A DNA stretch of 64,000 nt from Undibacterium sp. 5I1 (GTDB taxonomy: Bacteria; Pseudomonadota; Gammaproteobacteria; Burkholderiales; Burkholderiaceae_D). The position numbers were made by a program, and so were the translations under genes. Location of the stretch: contig NZ_JAVIWI010000001.1 in assembly GCF_034314085.1 (NCBI RefSeq), positions 2,852,001-2,916,000 on the forward strand, given 5' to 3'. Within the stretch, counting starts at the first letter, position 1, and every line of letters begins with the position of its first letter. Below are positions 28,103 to 38,269 of the stretch, piece by piece. The notes under the pieces were generated by a model. The model saw nothing but the letters and a program-made list of their open reading frames with translations, was not told the origin of the DNA and did not search any database.

Positions 28103-28539
28103 GACAGTTGTGTTTAAGGAAAGTTATTAGCAAAGTTTGTCAAACGAATATAGTGTAATCCCTTGTCGGAAGTCTTCGCACTGACTTCCACGATCGCCCA
28201 AATCATACTTATCAAGCCTTGCGCAACAGAATTTGACTTTATCTGAATTGTTTTAACTTGGTTTAACTTGGTTTGACTTGGTTTGATTTGGTTTGATTTG
28301 ACTATATACGAATAATTTCCACATGGAAATGTTTGAATCGCAATTTCAGCTGCTTTTTTAAGCAAATTCTCTTTTTTACGATATCAAAAAAATAAAATCC
28401 ATAAGAACATAAAAGTGAATAATGCCGAGATAGAAAGGATAGCTCTAAAAAAGCTGCTAATTATGCCAACTAAGCTGATTATCAACTGGGTTTGCACTAA
28501 AATGCAGGGTTAGACTCAATTTGCTCTTCAAGACTACCT
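28103..28539. other. Intergenic region between the DUF1631 gene and xseB
   Basis: This divergent gap of 437 bp has no recognisable gene. It contains a decamer repeat tract and should carry the promoters of the DUF1631 gene and of the xseB-ispA-dxs operon, but no convincing -35/-10 pair was identified. Confidence 0.6.
28251..28300 (+). repeat. Five tandem copies of a 10-bp unit (GTTTRAYTTG)
   Basis: Five contiguous decamers, TTTTAACTTG, GTTTAACTTG, GTTTGACTTG, GTTTGATTTG and GTTTGATTTG, drift by single transitions from one end to the other. The 10-bp period puts each unit on nearly the same DNA face. Confidence 0.8.
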
Positions 28540-28812
28540 ATGCCAAAAAAATTACCCTCCATCGGACAACTCGGTCAGAACGATCAGCCAACTTCTTTCG
28601 AAGCAGCGATGTCGGAATTATTAGAACTGGTCGCCCAGATGGAAGCTGGTGAGCTGCCTTTAGAAGCCTCTGTCACGGCTTATCAACGTGGGGCCGAATT
28701 GATTAAATACTGTGCAGGCCAACTCGACAAAGTAGAACAGCAGGTCAAAGTACTGGAAGCTGGCATGCTGAAACCTTTCGTTGCAGATAATTCTGGCGAG
28801 GCCGATGCATGA
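28540..28812 (+). CDS. xseB: Exodeoxyribonuclease VII small subunit
   Basis: The protein has 90 residues, with the family pattern SFEAAMSELLELVAQMEAGE, PLEASVTAYQRGAELIKYC. XseB binds the large subunit XseA to form the enzyme that degrades single-stranded DNA to short oligonucleotides. Its stop overlaps the ispA start (ATGA), the classic proteobacterial xseB-ispA-dxs order. The large subunit gene is not here. Confidence 0.95.
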   Translation: MPKKLPSIGQLGQNDQPTSFEAAMSELLELVAQMEAGELPLEASVTAYQRGAELIKYCAGQLDKVEQQVKVLEAGMLKPFVADNSGEADA

Positions 28813-29696
28813 GCGCGCATTTTCAGGATTGGATGAAATCCACTCAGCAGCAATTTGAAGTCTTATTAGCTAGTTTCTTACCAGATAGCGATGTGGTACC
28901 AGCAAAACTACATCAGGCAATGCGTTACGCCGCTTTAGATGGCGGCAAACGCGTGCGTCCTTTGTTAGTGTATGCCGCCGGTTTTATGTTTGATGCGCCA
29001 GCGGATTTATTGGCGCGTGCCGCCGCCGCATTAGAAATGATTCACGCTTATTCATTAGTGCATGACGACATGCCCTGTATGGATGATGACGCTTTGCGTA
29101 GAGGCAAACCTACTGTGCATGTCAAATATGATGAGGCAACTGCCCTGTTGGTTGGTGATGCGCTGCAAGCACAAGCTTTTTTGGTCTTGGCAGAAGCAGA
29201 GAGTGAATCTTTACGGCAAGTTGCCATGCTGCGTTTGCTGGCACAAGCCGCTGGGTCAACCGGTATGTGCGGCGGTCAGGCGATTGATTTAGCCAGCGTC
29301 GGTGTCGCCTTAACAGTAGATCAGCTTGAACAAATGCACCGTTTAAAAACAGGTGCATTGCTGCGTGGCTCAGTCATCATGGGCGCGATGTGTGGCAAGA
29401 CTTTATCCGCGGCGGAAGTCGCTGCGCTTGATGCATACGCCAGCGCAATTGGACTGGCATTTCAGGTAGTGGATGATGTCCTGGATGCCACCGCAGATTC
29501 TGTCACCCTAGGTAAAACTGCTGGCAAAGATGCAGCAGATAACAAGCCGACCTACGTATCCTTGCTGGGTCTGGAAGCGTCACAAGCGCTGGCAAAAAAA
29601 CTATGCGACGACGCCCATGCTGCGTTGTTGCCCTTTGGAGAAAAAGCACACATCCTGCGCAACCTGGCAGATTTGATTGTGCAGAGGAAGGCGTAA
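28809..29696 (+). CDS. ispA: Farnesyl diphosphate synthase (polyprenyl synthetase)
   Basis: The protein has 295 residues. The first Asp-rich motif is HDDMPCMDDD and the second is QVVDDVLDAT. GGKRVRPLLVYAAG and GGQAIDLAS are typical, and KTAGKDAADNKPTYVSLLG is the C-terminal family segment. The enzyme condenses isopentenyl diphosphate with dimethylallyl and geranyl diphosphate in the cytoplasm. The gene is coupled to xseB by an ATGA overlap and ends three bases before dxs, placing it in one isoprenoid operon. Confidence 0.95.
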   Translation: MSAHFQDWMKSTQQQFEVLLASFLPDSDVVPAKLHQAMRYAALDGGKRVRPLLVYAAGFMFDAPADLLARAAAALEMIHAYSLVHDDMPCMDDDALRRGKPTVHVKYDEATALLVGDALQAQAFLVLAEAESESLRQVAMLRLLAQAAGSTGMCGGQAIDLASVGVALTVDQLEQMHRLKTGALLRGSVIMGAMCGKTLSAAEVAALDAYASAIGLAFQVVDDVLDATADSVTLGKTAGKDAADNKPTYVSLLGLEASQALAKKLCDDAHAALLPFGEKAHILRNLADLIVQRKA

Positions 29697-29699
29697 TTT

Positions 29700-31592
29700 A
29701 TGACCACAACTAATAATACAAACACTCTGTTAGACAGCATTAATTCTCCAGCCGATTTACGCAAGCTAACACGTGCCCAATTAAAACCGCTGGCCGACGA
29801 GTTACGTCATTTTGTGATTGATTCTGTGTCTAAAACGGGCGGTCATTTATCGTCTAATTTAGGCACTGTTGAACTCACCATCGCGCTGCACTATGTATTT
29901 CAGACACCGGAAGATCGTCTGGTCTGGGATGTGGGTCATCAAACGTATCCGCATAAAATTCTGACGGGTCGTCGTGATCGCATGCATACCTTGCGTCAGT
30001 TGAATGGTATCTCCGGTTTCCCGCGCCGGGTTGAGAGCGAATACGACACGTTTGGTACGGCGCATTCATCGACATCGATTTCTGCTGCATTAGGGATGGC
30101 TTTGGCGGCAAAAACCAAAGGCGAGGATCGACATTCCGTTGCCATCATTGGCGATGGCTCAATGACAGCCGGCATGGCGTTTGAGGCCTTGAATAATGCG
30201 GGCGTCTACGACGATATTAACTTACTGGTGATTCTGAACGACAACGATATGTCGATCTCGCCACCGGTCGGTGCGCTCAACCGTTATCTGGCGCGTCTGA
30301 TGTCTGGCAAATTTTATGCCGCAGCACGCAATGTCGGCAAATCCGTACTGCCAACGCCGGTATTAGAACTCGCCAAACGGTTTGAGGAACACGCAAAAGG
30401 CATGATCGTACCAGCGACGATGTTTGAAGAATTTGGTTTTAATTATATTGGCCCGATTGACGGTCATGATCTGGACTCTCTGGTACCAACCCTACAGAAT
30501 TTAAAAAATCTGAAAGGTCCGCAATTCCTGCACGTGGTCACCAAAAAAGGCCAGGGCTATAAATTAGCAGAAGCCGATCCAATTCTTTATCACGGCCCTG
30601 GCAAATTCAATCCTGCTGAAGGCATTAAGCCCTCTACTACGCCTGCCAAACAAACTTACACGCAAGTCTTTGGTAATTGGTTATGCGATATGGCTGCCGC
30701 TGATCAACGCTTGATTGGCATTACGCCAGCGATGCGCGAAGGTTCTGGCATGGTGGAATTTGAGCAAAAATTCCCTGACCGTTATTACGATGTTGGCATT
30801 GCAGAACAGCATTCTGTTACGTTTGCCGGTGGCATGGCATGCGAGGGGCTCAAACCTGTCGTTGCGATTTACTCCACTTTTTTACAACGTGCTTATGATC
30901 AGTTAATTCACGATATCGCGTTGCAAAATCTGGATGTTACTTTCGCCCTGGACCGAGCGGGACTGGTCGGTGCTGATGGTGCAACCCATGCCGGCAATTA
31001 TGATCTGGCTTATCTGCGCTGTATCCCTAATATGGTCGTGATGGCCGCCTCGGATGAGAATGAATGCCGTCAAATGTTGTCGACTGGCTTCCATTATCCA
31101 GGCCCGGCAGCTATCCGCTATCCACGCGGCGCCGGGATTGGTGCAGCGATCAATTTAGAACTCAGCACCCTGCCGATTGGCAAAGGCGAAATCAAACGTA
31201 AAGGCAAGAGCATCGCCATTTTGGCATTTGGCTCCATGGTGCAGCCGGGATTAAAAGCTGCGGAAAATCTGGATGCCACACTGGCGAATATGCGCTTTGT
31301 CAAACCGCTAGATACGGCATTACTGGCAGAACTGGCCAACACTCATGATTTGTTAGTCACGGTAGAAGAAGGCACTGTGATAGGTGGCGCAGGCTCCGCA
31401 GTCGCAGAAGCAATGGCAGCAGCAGGAATTACAAAACCATTGCTGATACTCGGCTTACCAGATCAATTTATCGATCATGGTGATCCGGCTTTACTACTTG
31501 CTAGTTGTGGTCTGGATGCAGCAGGAATTGAGGCCTCGATCAAAAAACGCTTTGGAACAGAAGCACTGAAGCTAGTAGCAAATAATCAGTAA
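29700..31592 (+). CDS. dxs: 1-deoxy-D-xylulose-5-phosphate synthase
   Basis: The protein has 630 residues, the normal length. It makes DXP from pyruvate and glyceraldehyde 3-phosphate using thiamine diphosphate, the first step of the MEP pathway. Motifs: [17 protein letters not shown] at the start, [18 protein letters not shown] for thiamine diphosphate and Mg, YHGPGKF, and [17 protein letters not shown] with the catalytic Glu. The C-terminal transketolase domain contains [16 protein letters not shown]. Last gene of xseB-ispA-dxs, followed by a perfect 19-bp terminator stem. Confidence 0.97.
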   Translation: MTTTNNTNTLLDSINSPADLRKLTRAQLKPLADELRHFVIDSVSKTGGHLSSNLGTVELTIALHYVFQTPEDRLVWDVGHQTYPHKILTGRRDRMHTLRQLNGISGFPRRVESEYDTFGTAHSSTSISAALGMALAAKTKGEDRHSVAIIGDGSMTAGMAFEALNNAGVYDDINLLVILNDNDMSISPPVGALNRYLARLMSGKFYAAARNVGKSVLPTPVLELAKRFEEHAKGMIVPATMFEEFGFNYIGPIDGHDLDSLVPTLQNLKNLKGPQFLHVVTKKGQGYKLAEADPILYHGPGKFNPAEGIKPSTTPAKQTYTQVFGNWLCDMAAADQRLIGITPAMREGSGMVEFEQKFPDRYYDVGIAEQHSVTFAGGMACEGLKPVVAIYSTFLQRAYDQLIHDIALQNLDVTFALDRAGLVGADGATHAGNYDLAYLRCIPNMVVMAASDENECRQMLSTGFHYPGPAAIRYPRGAGIGAAINLELSTLPIGKGEIKRKGKSIAILAFGSMVQPGLKAAENLDATLANMRFVKPLDTALLAELANTHDLLVTVEEGTVIGGAGSAVAEAMAAAGITKPLLILGLPDQFIDHGDPALLLASCGLDAAGIEASIKKRFGTEALKLVANNQ

Positions 31593-31593
31593 G

Positions 31594-31637
31594 GAAATGA
31601 AAAAAGCGAAGCCAACAAGCTTCGCTTTTTTCATTTC
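31594..31637 (+). terminator. Rho-independent terminator after dxs
   Basis: GAAATGAAAAAAGCGAAGC pairs perfectly over 19 bp with its complement across a 6-base loop, and a T-run forms part of the descending arm. It starts two bases after the dxs stop codon. Confidence 0.94.
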
Positions 31638-31744
31638 TGATGGAAGAAACTCTGTCGCCTGACACTATTCGGTTTTAATTCAGTCCACATGAGTCAAACA
31701 AAAGCTCAACAATTTTTTGCGTATTAAATAACGGGGATTACTTT

Positions 31745-33931
31745 ATGACGAAGAAAAATATGTATTCATTGAAGCTCAGTGCGGTAGCCGTTGCTGGCTT
31801 CAGTTTCTTGATCTCGAATGGTACTGCAATTGCTGCTGATAAAACGGCACCACCAACACGTATCGCTGAAGTGACTGATACCTATGGGGATATCACCGTC
31901 AAAGATCCCTACCGCTGGCTAGAAAAACAAAGTGATCCTGCTGTACATCAGTGGAGCGTGGCACAGGACAAACGCACACGACAATATTTCGATAGCCTGA
32001 CATTCCGCAAACCCATATTTGATAATCTGATGGCGCAAATTTCTGCTTCATCCAGTTCTTACTATGATTTGCATACCGCTGGTGACAAAGTTTTTGCGAT
32101 GTATAACCAGCCACCAAAACAGCAGCCAATGATTGCGGTGCTGACAAATGCAGCTGATCCTGCACTAGCCAAAATCGTTCTTGATCCAAATCTCATCAAT
32201 TCAAAAGGTACGACGGCAATCGACTGGTTTGTTCCATCACATGACGGATCTAAAGTCGCTGTGTCAATGTCGGACAATGGAAGCGAAGATGGCTCAGTAC
32301 ACATCATTGACGTTAGCACAGGCAAACAAATCGACAAACTGATTCCATTGGTACAGTATCCAACTGGCGGTGGTAGCGTTGCATGGAAAGCGGACGGTAC
32401 AGGTTTCTGGTACACCCGCTACCCAGGGAAAGATCAGCCAGCGAATCGTCAACATTTTTATCAACAGATTTACTTCCATAAAATTGGCACTGATCCATCA
32501 AAAGATGTTTATGTCCTAGGAAAAGACTTTCCTAAAGTTGCAGAAATCGCGCTTGATAGTCATCAAAATCCTAACTATGTGGTCGCCTCAGTTGCCAATG
32601 GTGATGGTGGCGAATTCGCACATTACGTGATCAGCCAGGACGGGAAAATCAAGCAAGTCAGCCGTTTTGAAGACAAGATTGTCGCGGCCACGATTGGCTC
32701 GGACAACGCCATGTATTTGGTCTCACGTAAAGATGCTCCGCGCGGAAAACTCTTAAAACTAGCGCTGAATGATTTAGAGCTTGCACATGCAAAAGTTGTC
32801 ATACCTGAGTCTGATGCGGTGATACAACCTGGTGGAGAATTCGGTGGCTCGCCAGTCATCGTTACAAAAAATGCTTTATACGTGCGTGAAATTATCGGTG
32901 GGCCATCACGCGTAGCCATCTATGACCATGACGGTAAATCACTTGGCAACCTTCCACTGCCGGATGTCGCTACCGTGGATGAAATTGACACGCTGAGCGA
33001 CGGCTCCTTGCTCTATGCAGTTAAAACTTTCCTGACACCGCCTTACTACTCTCGTTACGACGAAAAATCGGGCAAGTCAGAAACCACGAAACTGGCGCAA
33101 ACCAGCGCAACCTCCTTTGACGACACGGAAGTTGTGAGGGAATTTGCAACCTCCAAAGATGGAACAAAAATCCCCTTAAATATTGTCCGCCGTAAAGGGA
33201 CGAAATTGGATGGGACTAATCCCGTTTTACTGAACGGTTACGGTGGCTACAGCGTCAATCAGACACCTCGCTTTTTAAGCCCGGCAACGCGTTTATGGCT
33301 GAATGCGGGTGGTGTATTTGTGATTGCTAATCTGCGCGGCGGCGGTGAGTTTGGCGAGGAATGGCACAGCAAGGGCGCGCTGACGAATAAGCAAAATGTG
33401 TTTGACGATTTCACGGCAGCGGCACAATACCTGATCGCACAAAAGTATACTTCTAGCGAACATATGGCCAGCATCGGTGGCAGCAACGGAGGCTTACTAA
33501 TGGGAGCTGTCTTTACCCAACATCCTGATTTATTTAAAGCAGTGGTATCACAAGTTGGCATCTACGATATGTTGCGGGTAGAGCTAGATCCGAACGGCGC
33601 CTTCAATACCACCGAATTTGGCAGTGTAAAAAATCCGGATCAACTAAAGGCTTTGTATGCCTATTCGCCTTATCACCATGTTCAGGATGGCACGACCTAC
33701 CCGGCGATTTTCATGGCAACGGGCGAGACCGACGGCCGCGTCAATCCGATGCATTCCCGCAAAATGATCGCTCGTTTACAAGCAGCGACTGCTGGCAAGC
33801 CGGTCTATCTCAGCATCAACTCACATGCAGGTCATGGCATCGGCAGCTCTCTCTCGATCAAAGCCAACCAGACTGCCGACGTGTATGCATTTTTGTTTGA
33901 CCAACTGGGTATGACTTTCCCGGCGAAATAA
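31745..33931 (+). CDS. Prolyl oligopeptidase family serine peptidase
   Basis: The protein has 728 residues. An N-terminal signal-like segment (VAVAGFSFLISNGTAIAA, about 13-30) suggests export to the periplasm. The S9A propeller domain begins VTDTYGDITVKDPYRWLE, followed by the hydrolase domain with YGGYSVNQTPRF, NLRGGGEFGEEWH and the nucleophile elbow IGGSNGGLLMGA. The charge-relay Asp and His fit GETDGRVNPMHSRK and SHAGHG. It should cleave short proline-containing peptides. It has its own terminator and no obvious operon partner. Confidence 0.94.
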   Translation: MTKKNMYSLKLSAVAVAGFSFLISNGTAIAADKTAPPTRIAEVTDTYGDITVKDPYRWLEKQSDPAVHQWSVAQDKRTRQYFDSLTFRKPIFDNLMAQISASSSSYYDLHTAGDKVFAMYNQPPKQQPMIAVLTNAADPALAKIVLDPNLINSKGTTAIDWFVPSHDGSKVAVSMSDNGSEDGSVHIIDVSTGKQIDKLIPLVQYPTGGGSVAWKADGTGFWYTRYPGKDQPANRQHFYQQIYFHKIGTDPSKDVYVLGKDFPKVAEIALDSHQNPNYVVASVANGDGGEFAHYVISQDGKIKQVSRFEDKIVAATIGSDNAMYLVSRKDAPRGKLLKLALNDLELAHAKVVIPESDAVIQPGGEFGGSPVIVTKNALYVREIIGGPSRVAIYDHDGKSLGNLPLPDVATVDEIDTLSDGSLLYAVKTFLTPPYYSRYDEKSGKSETTKLAQTSATSFDDTEVVREFATSKDGTKIPLNIVRRKGTKLDGTNPVLLNGYGGYSVNQTPRFLSPATRLWLNAGGVFVIANLRGGGEFGEEWHSKGALTNKQNVFDDFTAAAQYLIAQKYTSSEHMASIGGSNGGLLMGAVFTQHPDLFKAVVSQVGIYDMLRVELDPNGAFNTTEFGSVKNPDQLKALYAYSPYHHVQDGTTYPAIFMATGETDGRVNPMHSRKMIARLQAATAGKPVYLSINSHAGHGIGSSLSIKANQTADVYAFLFDQLGMTFPAK

Positions 33932-33950
33932 ATTGTCTGACGTATGTAAG

Positions 33951-33989
33951 AAAAAAGCCACGTAAGCCGAAAGGCAACGTGGCTTTTTT
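33951..33989 (+). terminator. Rho-independent terminator after the prolyl oligopeptidase gene
   Basis: AAAAAAGCCACGT (33951-33963) pairs perfectly with ACGTGGCTTTTTT (33977-33989). The A-run and T-run on either side would also let it act on the minus strand. Confidence 0.92.
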
Positions 33990-34011
33990 CTCTTCAGCAT
34001 CAAGTAAAACA

Positions 34012-34095
34012 ATATACTCCCATTATGTATATATTCATTGTCCATATAAATAATGGAGAATAAGGTATATTTTATTATTTTATAGGGGAGTATAT
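34012..34095 (+). repeat. 84-bp palindromic element, family A, copy 5
   Basis: The ends are ATATACTCCC and GGGAGTATAT. The inner palindrome is ATTGTCCA ... TGGAGAAT. It lies between two convergent genes, after the terminator of the prolyl oligopeptidase gene. Confidence 0.88.
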
Positions 34096-34135
34096 TGATT
34101 TAAAGCGGAAATAGAAAAATCAATCGCCGACTAAA

Positions 34136-34687
34136 TCAACGTTCGCGTTCTTTTTCCCACAGCACATCGGTGCCGCCTGCATAACGATTTAATACCCGCG
34201 ACAAAACGAACATCAGATCAGACAGGCGATTCATATATTGCCTTGGCTGGTCATTGATCGTTTCTGCCTTACCAACGCTAACAATGGCTCTCTCCGCGCG
34301 GCGACATACGGTACGGCAAACATGTGCGACTGCTGCGGCACGCGAACCACCGGGTAAAATAAAATCCTTTAACGGCTCCAGATCGGCATTGTAGTGCGCC
34401 AATAAGGTATCCAGGCGAGCCACTTGCGTATCAGTGATCATGGTGTAACCGGGAATACATAGCTCTCCTCCCATATCAAACAGATCGTGCTGAATCGACA
34501 CCAATTCGCGCTGCATTTGTGGCGGAATATCTTCACATAACAAGACACCAATCTGCGAGTTAAGCTCGTCCACGTCGCCCATCGCATGCACGCGTAGAGC
34601 GTCCTTATCAACACGGCTACCATCGCCCAAACCTGTAGTGCCTGCGTCACCCGTGCGGGTGGCAATTTTTGAAAGTCGATTACCCAT
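34136..34687 (-). CDS. Cob(I)alamin adenosyltransferase, PduO type
   Basis: The protein has 183 residues. The ATP-binding start is IATRTGDAGTTGLGDGSRVDKD, followed by HAMGDVDELNSQIG and FILPGGSRAAAVAHVCRTVCRRAERAI, then YMNRLSDLMFVLSR. These are the defining motifs of the PduO/MMAB family, which moves the adenosyl group from ATP onto cob(I)alamin to make coenzyme B12. No other cobalamin gene is nearby. Divergent from the LysR gene with a short upstream gap. Confidence 0.95.
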   Translation of the reverse strand: MGNRLSKIATRTGDAGTTGLGDGSRVDKDALRVHAMGDVDELNSQIGVLLCEDIPPQMQRELVSIQHDLFDMGGELCIPGYTMITDTQVARLDTLLAHYNADLEPLKDFILPGGSRAAAVAHVCRTVCRRAERAIVSVGKAETINDQPRQYMNRLSDLMFVLSRVLNRYAGGTDVLWEKERER

Positions 34688-34826
34688 AGCAAGAAATTTA
34701 TTAAGTGAATGATGTCAGGAGGATACGGCAAAAAATCAAAGAACGCATCATAATGAAGTAAAGCAAGCGCATCTCCTCGGGTATGAAAATTTCTGAACCA
34801 GTCAATGCATTCAACACGGAAAAACA

Positions 34827-35717
34827 ATGGCAACAAGATTACCTCCAGTACATGCTCTATCTGCATTTGAGTCAGCTGCACGCCACGCCTCATTTGCAGT
34901 GGCCGCAGAAGAACTCTGCATTACTCCTTCGGCTTTATCACACCGCATTCGCTTGCTGGAAGAACATTTATGTGAACGTGTTTTTGTACGCGAGGGACGC
35001 AGTGTCACGTTGACCGAATTTGGCCGGCGTTATCTGGACGTCGTGCGGGTCGCTTTACGTACTTTGTCCGACTTCCCTTTGCCGAATAAGACGACGCAAA
35101 ATCAGTTACGCGTCAAAATCACCTTACCTCCGACATTCGCGCGCTACATGTTTATGCCGCGCTTAGCCAGCTTCACTAAATTACATCCTGAAATTGAAAT
35201 CGAGATTTTTTTATTTGTGCCTCTGTATGATTTGAGCTTGTCTGAGAGTGATGTTGAAATTCGGTTTGGTGCGGGGGAATACCCAAATCTCGTGACCAAA
35301 AAATTATTCGTCGAGCCCTCATTTGCGGTCGCTAGCCCCGCTTATCTACAAACGCTACCTCCGCTCTTACAACCCAGCGATTTAAGACATGCAACTTTAT
35401 TACGCTCCGCATTAGAGCCTTGGCAACCATGGTTTGAAGTAGCCAAATTAGATTGGGCCGAACCTACCACGGGCTTACGTATTGACGATCTTGGCTTGCT
35501 ATTGGAAGCGATTAAACACGGTCATGGCGTCGGCCTGACCCGGCAACATTTTGCCCAAGAATTAATCGACCAAGGAGAAGTGGTACGACTGTTCGATACC
35601 CAGCTAGCAACGCCACCACATGCGTATTACTTGGTGCATGAAGCGCAGGCGATTATGCGGCCAGAAGTGCAAGTATTTATCGACTGGATGCAAAAGACCT
35701 ATTTGAGTACGATATAG
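34827..35717 (+). CDS. LysR-family transcriptional regulator
   Basis: The protein has 296 residues. The winged helix-turn-helix spans about 7-66 (PPVHALSAFESAARHASFAV, then AAEELCITPSALSHRIRLLE), close to the GcvA type. The effector domain begins near NQLRVKITLPPTF and ends with DLGLLLEAIKHGHGVGLTRQ. Its target is unknown. It is divergent from the cobalamin adenosyltransferase gene, the usual first candidate for control, though LysR-type binding sites (T-N11-A) were not verified in the 140-bp gap. Confidence 0.9.
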   Translation: MATRLPPVHALSAFESAARHASFAVAAEELCITPSALSHRIRLLEEHLCERVFVREGRSVTLTEFGRRYLDVVRVALRTLSDFPLPNKTTQNQLRVKITLPPTFARYMFMPRLASFTKLHPEIEIEIFLFVPLYDLSLSESDVEIRFGAGEYPNLVTKKLFVEPSFAVASPAYLQTLPPLLQPSDLRHATLLRSALEPWQPWFEVAKLDWAEPTTGLRIDDLGLLLEAIKHGHGVGLTRQHFAQELIDQGEVVRLFDTQLATPPHAYYLVHEAQAIMRPEVQVFIDWMQKTYLSTI

Positions 35718-35802
35718 CAACTGACGTCGAAACACGAAGACCGAAACCAGCTTACCGCTTAAGCGCTCTATCGCCCCATAATCGCCGATACCTTACAGGC
35801 AC

Positions 35803-38175
35803 CTAGCGTAGATTCTGTACGCTCTGTGTAGACTGCGCTTTTTCGTCCTGCTGTTTGAGCCAAGTCTCAATCGGCAATGGTCGACAATAAAAAAATCCCT
35901 GCAAACTTGAACAACCGCTCGAAATTAAGAAATCTGCTTGCTCTTGAGTTTCTACGCCTTCAGCAACCACACGCAAACCCAAGTGGTTTGCCATCGATAA
36001 AATTGCCTGCACGATCGCGGTGTCATTCGGGTCGGCAGGCATATCTTGTACAAAGCTACGATCAATTTTCAATTCATACAAAGGCATTTTTTTAAGATAA
36101 GCGAGACTAGAATATCCGGTACCGAAGTCATCAATAGAAAAACGAATGCCCATCTTGGTCAGTGCATGCATACGCTCTATCGTTTCCTGCATGTTATTAA
36201 TCAACAAGCCTTCAGTCACCTCCAAAATTAAGCGAGAAGCCGGCGCACCGGTTTGCATCAAAACTGCGGCAACCTTATCAACAAAATTAGCCTGACGAAA
36301 TTGTTTTGGGCTGACGTTAACCGATAGTGAAAGCGGCCACCCAGCTTGCTCTAAGCGGATTAAGGCAAGGCAACCTTGGCGCAAGGCCCAATCACCTAAT
36401 TGCACAATCATGCCGCACTCTTCTGCGACAGGAATAAACACCGCTGGCGAAATAGGGCCACGCTGTGGATGGGTCCAACGCATCAGCAATTCTGCACCTT
36501 CTGGCTGCCCCTCATGATTCACCTGTGCCTGCATCACCATCTGAAACTGTCCATCGTTCAACGCGAGCACCAGATCGTGCTCCAGAATTAAACGTTGTTC
36601 CACTTCTGCTTGCATCGTCGATTCAAAAAAAACGATCTGATTACGTCCAGCGGCTTTCGCACGATGCATCGCGGTATCTGCCTCTCTCAACAAATCATTA
36701 GTGTCCTGATCTGGCTTTGGAAGTAGTGTCACACCAATACTGCAACTAGAATTGTAAGCTTGTCCATCGATCTCAAACGGCAAAGCAACCGCACTACGAA
36801 TTTTCTCGGCGACGGCCAAGGCAGATAATGCACCCACATTAATATCGTTAGAGATATTCGAAATGAGGACGACAAATTCATCACCACCGATACGGGCAAC
36901 AGTATCTACCTCGCGTAATAATGTTTTAAGACGTTGTGTCACATGTAGCAACAACGAGTCCCCAATAGCATGTCCGCGTGCATCGTTAATATTTTTAAAA
37001 TGGTCAAGATCAATAAATAGCACAGCACTGTTTAACCCGGTGCGACGCGCCGTTGCCAGCAAAATATCCAGACGGTCTATCAGTAAGCGACGATTTGGCA
37101 GACCAGTTAATACGTCAAAATACGCGAGGCGGTGAATGTGTTCGTCGGCATTTTTTCGATCCGTAATATCGCGCTCAACGACAACCCAGTGGCTTATTTT
37201 TCCGCTTTCATCAGCCATAGGAACAATATCGGTCTCGACCCAAAACTCCTCGCCCGATTTGGTGTAATTGATCAGTTCAGTATGCACAGCCTCGCCACGA
37301 TCAAGCGCTTCGGCAATACGATTGATTTCATCCAATTGTGTCTTTGCACCATGCATCGACTGTCTAGTCTTTCCAACAATCTCGGCGAGCCGGTAGCCCG
37401 TTTTGCGCTCAAAGGCGTCATTCACAAAAACGATCTGATTCTCGCTACTAGAGTCAGTATCCGCTTTCAGTATCAACACCATGTCATTGAGTCGCGCCAG
37501 GGCAACGGTATTCAACCTTAACGCCGCATTCGCATCGCGCAAATTGGACTGTTCGTCTTTGAGGGAGGTCGCTACCGCCAATTGCTGTGCTAGCGATTGC
37601 TCTAACCGCTGCAAAAGTACGCCGCATGACACAGTGAGGATAGAGCTGATAAAAGTAAAATTGAGTGTAATGATCATCCATTGCACCAACGGCTGATCAC
37701 TGAGATGATCGACATGAATGCTGGCTTGCGCCAGATAGCCAATTCCGAGCAAGGTCACAGCATTGACTATCAAAGCGACGACGGCGGGACGAAAGCCAAT
37801 CAAGAGTGCCGTCATGACAGGGAATGCCATCAGATAAATCTGGCTGACTGGCCCGACTTTGATCAAAAACCATATACCTAAAAAATACAGCAGTACCACC
37901 AAATTCCATGCGCGGAATTTAAATGACAATTGTGGCAACCGCCACAAACAAGCAATCCATGCTAAGGCTATCACATCAATCGCTACCACCGACCATAGGC
38001 CTTGTTTAATTGCAAGAGCAATGCTGGGAATCGCAGTGATGAGGCCCAAACCAAATCCCACAAACACGATCGCAGACAGAACATCCGTCCGCCATTGCTG
38101 CAAATCGGCCTGCCCCCGCTTAGGCATTAGGATGATATGGCGCAACCATTGAAAGAAAGTCGTCAAACTGCCCAT
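35803..38175 (-). CDS. Membrane GGDEF/EAL protein with PAS domain
   Basis: The protein has 790 residues. The N-terminal 200 residues hold about six transmembrane helices. A PAS domain (about 215-330, NQIVFVNDAFERKTGYRLAE) follows, with a PAC segment (EEFWVETDIVPMAD). The GGDEF domain has an intact active site, ARIGGDEFVVL, preceded by REVD, a candidate RxxD inhibitory site. The EAL domain reads GAELLMRW where many enzymes have EALLRW, but keeps DDFGTGYSSLAYLKKMP and LKIDRSFVQD. It should make or degrade cyclic di-GMP in response to an unknown membrane or PAS signal. Net activity cannot be predicted. Confidence 0.93.
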   Translation of the reverse strand: MGSLTTFFQWLRHIILMPKRGQADLQQWRTDVLSAIVFVGFGLGLITAIPSIALAIKQGLWSVVAIDVIALAWIACLWRLPQLSFKFRAWNLVVLLYFLGIWFLIKVGPVSQIYLMAFPVMTALLIGFRPAVVALIVNAVTLLGIGYLAQASIHVDHLSDQPLVQWMIITLNFTFISSILTVSCGVLLQRLEQSLAQQLAVATSLKDEQSNLRDANAALRLNTVALARLNDMVLILKADTDSSSENQIVFVNDAFERKTGYRLAEIVGKTRQSMHGAKTQLDEINRIAEALDRGEAVHTELINYTKSGEEFWVETDIVPMADESGKISHWVVVERDITDRKNADEHIHRLAYFDVLTGLPNRRLLIDRLDILLATARRTGLNSAVLFIDLDHFKNINDARGHAIGDSLLLHVTQRLKTLLREVDTVARIGGDEFVVLISNISNDINVGALSALAVAEKIRSAVALPFEIDGQAYNSSCSIGVTLLPKPDQDTNDLLREADTAMHRAKAAGRNQIVFFESTMQAEVEQRLILEHDLVLALNDGQFQMVMQAQVNHEGQPEGAELLMRWTHPQRGPISPAVFIPVAEECGMIVQLGDWALRQGCLALIRLEQAGWPLSLSVNVSPKQFRQANFVDKVAAVLMQTGAPASRLILEVTEGLLINNMQETIERMHALTKMGIRFSIDDFGTGYSSLAYLKKMPLYELKIDRSFVQDMPADPNDTAIVQAILSMANHLGLRVVAEGVETQEQADFLISSGCSSLQGFFYCRPLPIETWLKQQDEKAQSTQSVQNLR

Positions 38176-38269
38176 CCGTTAAAAAAGGGTAAGCTTTAGA
38201 AAACTTATTAAATATTTACTATTTATACACTTAAAAACTGAATACGACCATCTCCAAATAAGCTATTTC

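Noticed and set aside
28251..28300. Possible CRISPR array
   Set aside because: The units are contiguous 10-mers with no spacers, so this is a simple tandem repeat. No cas gene is present.
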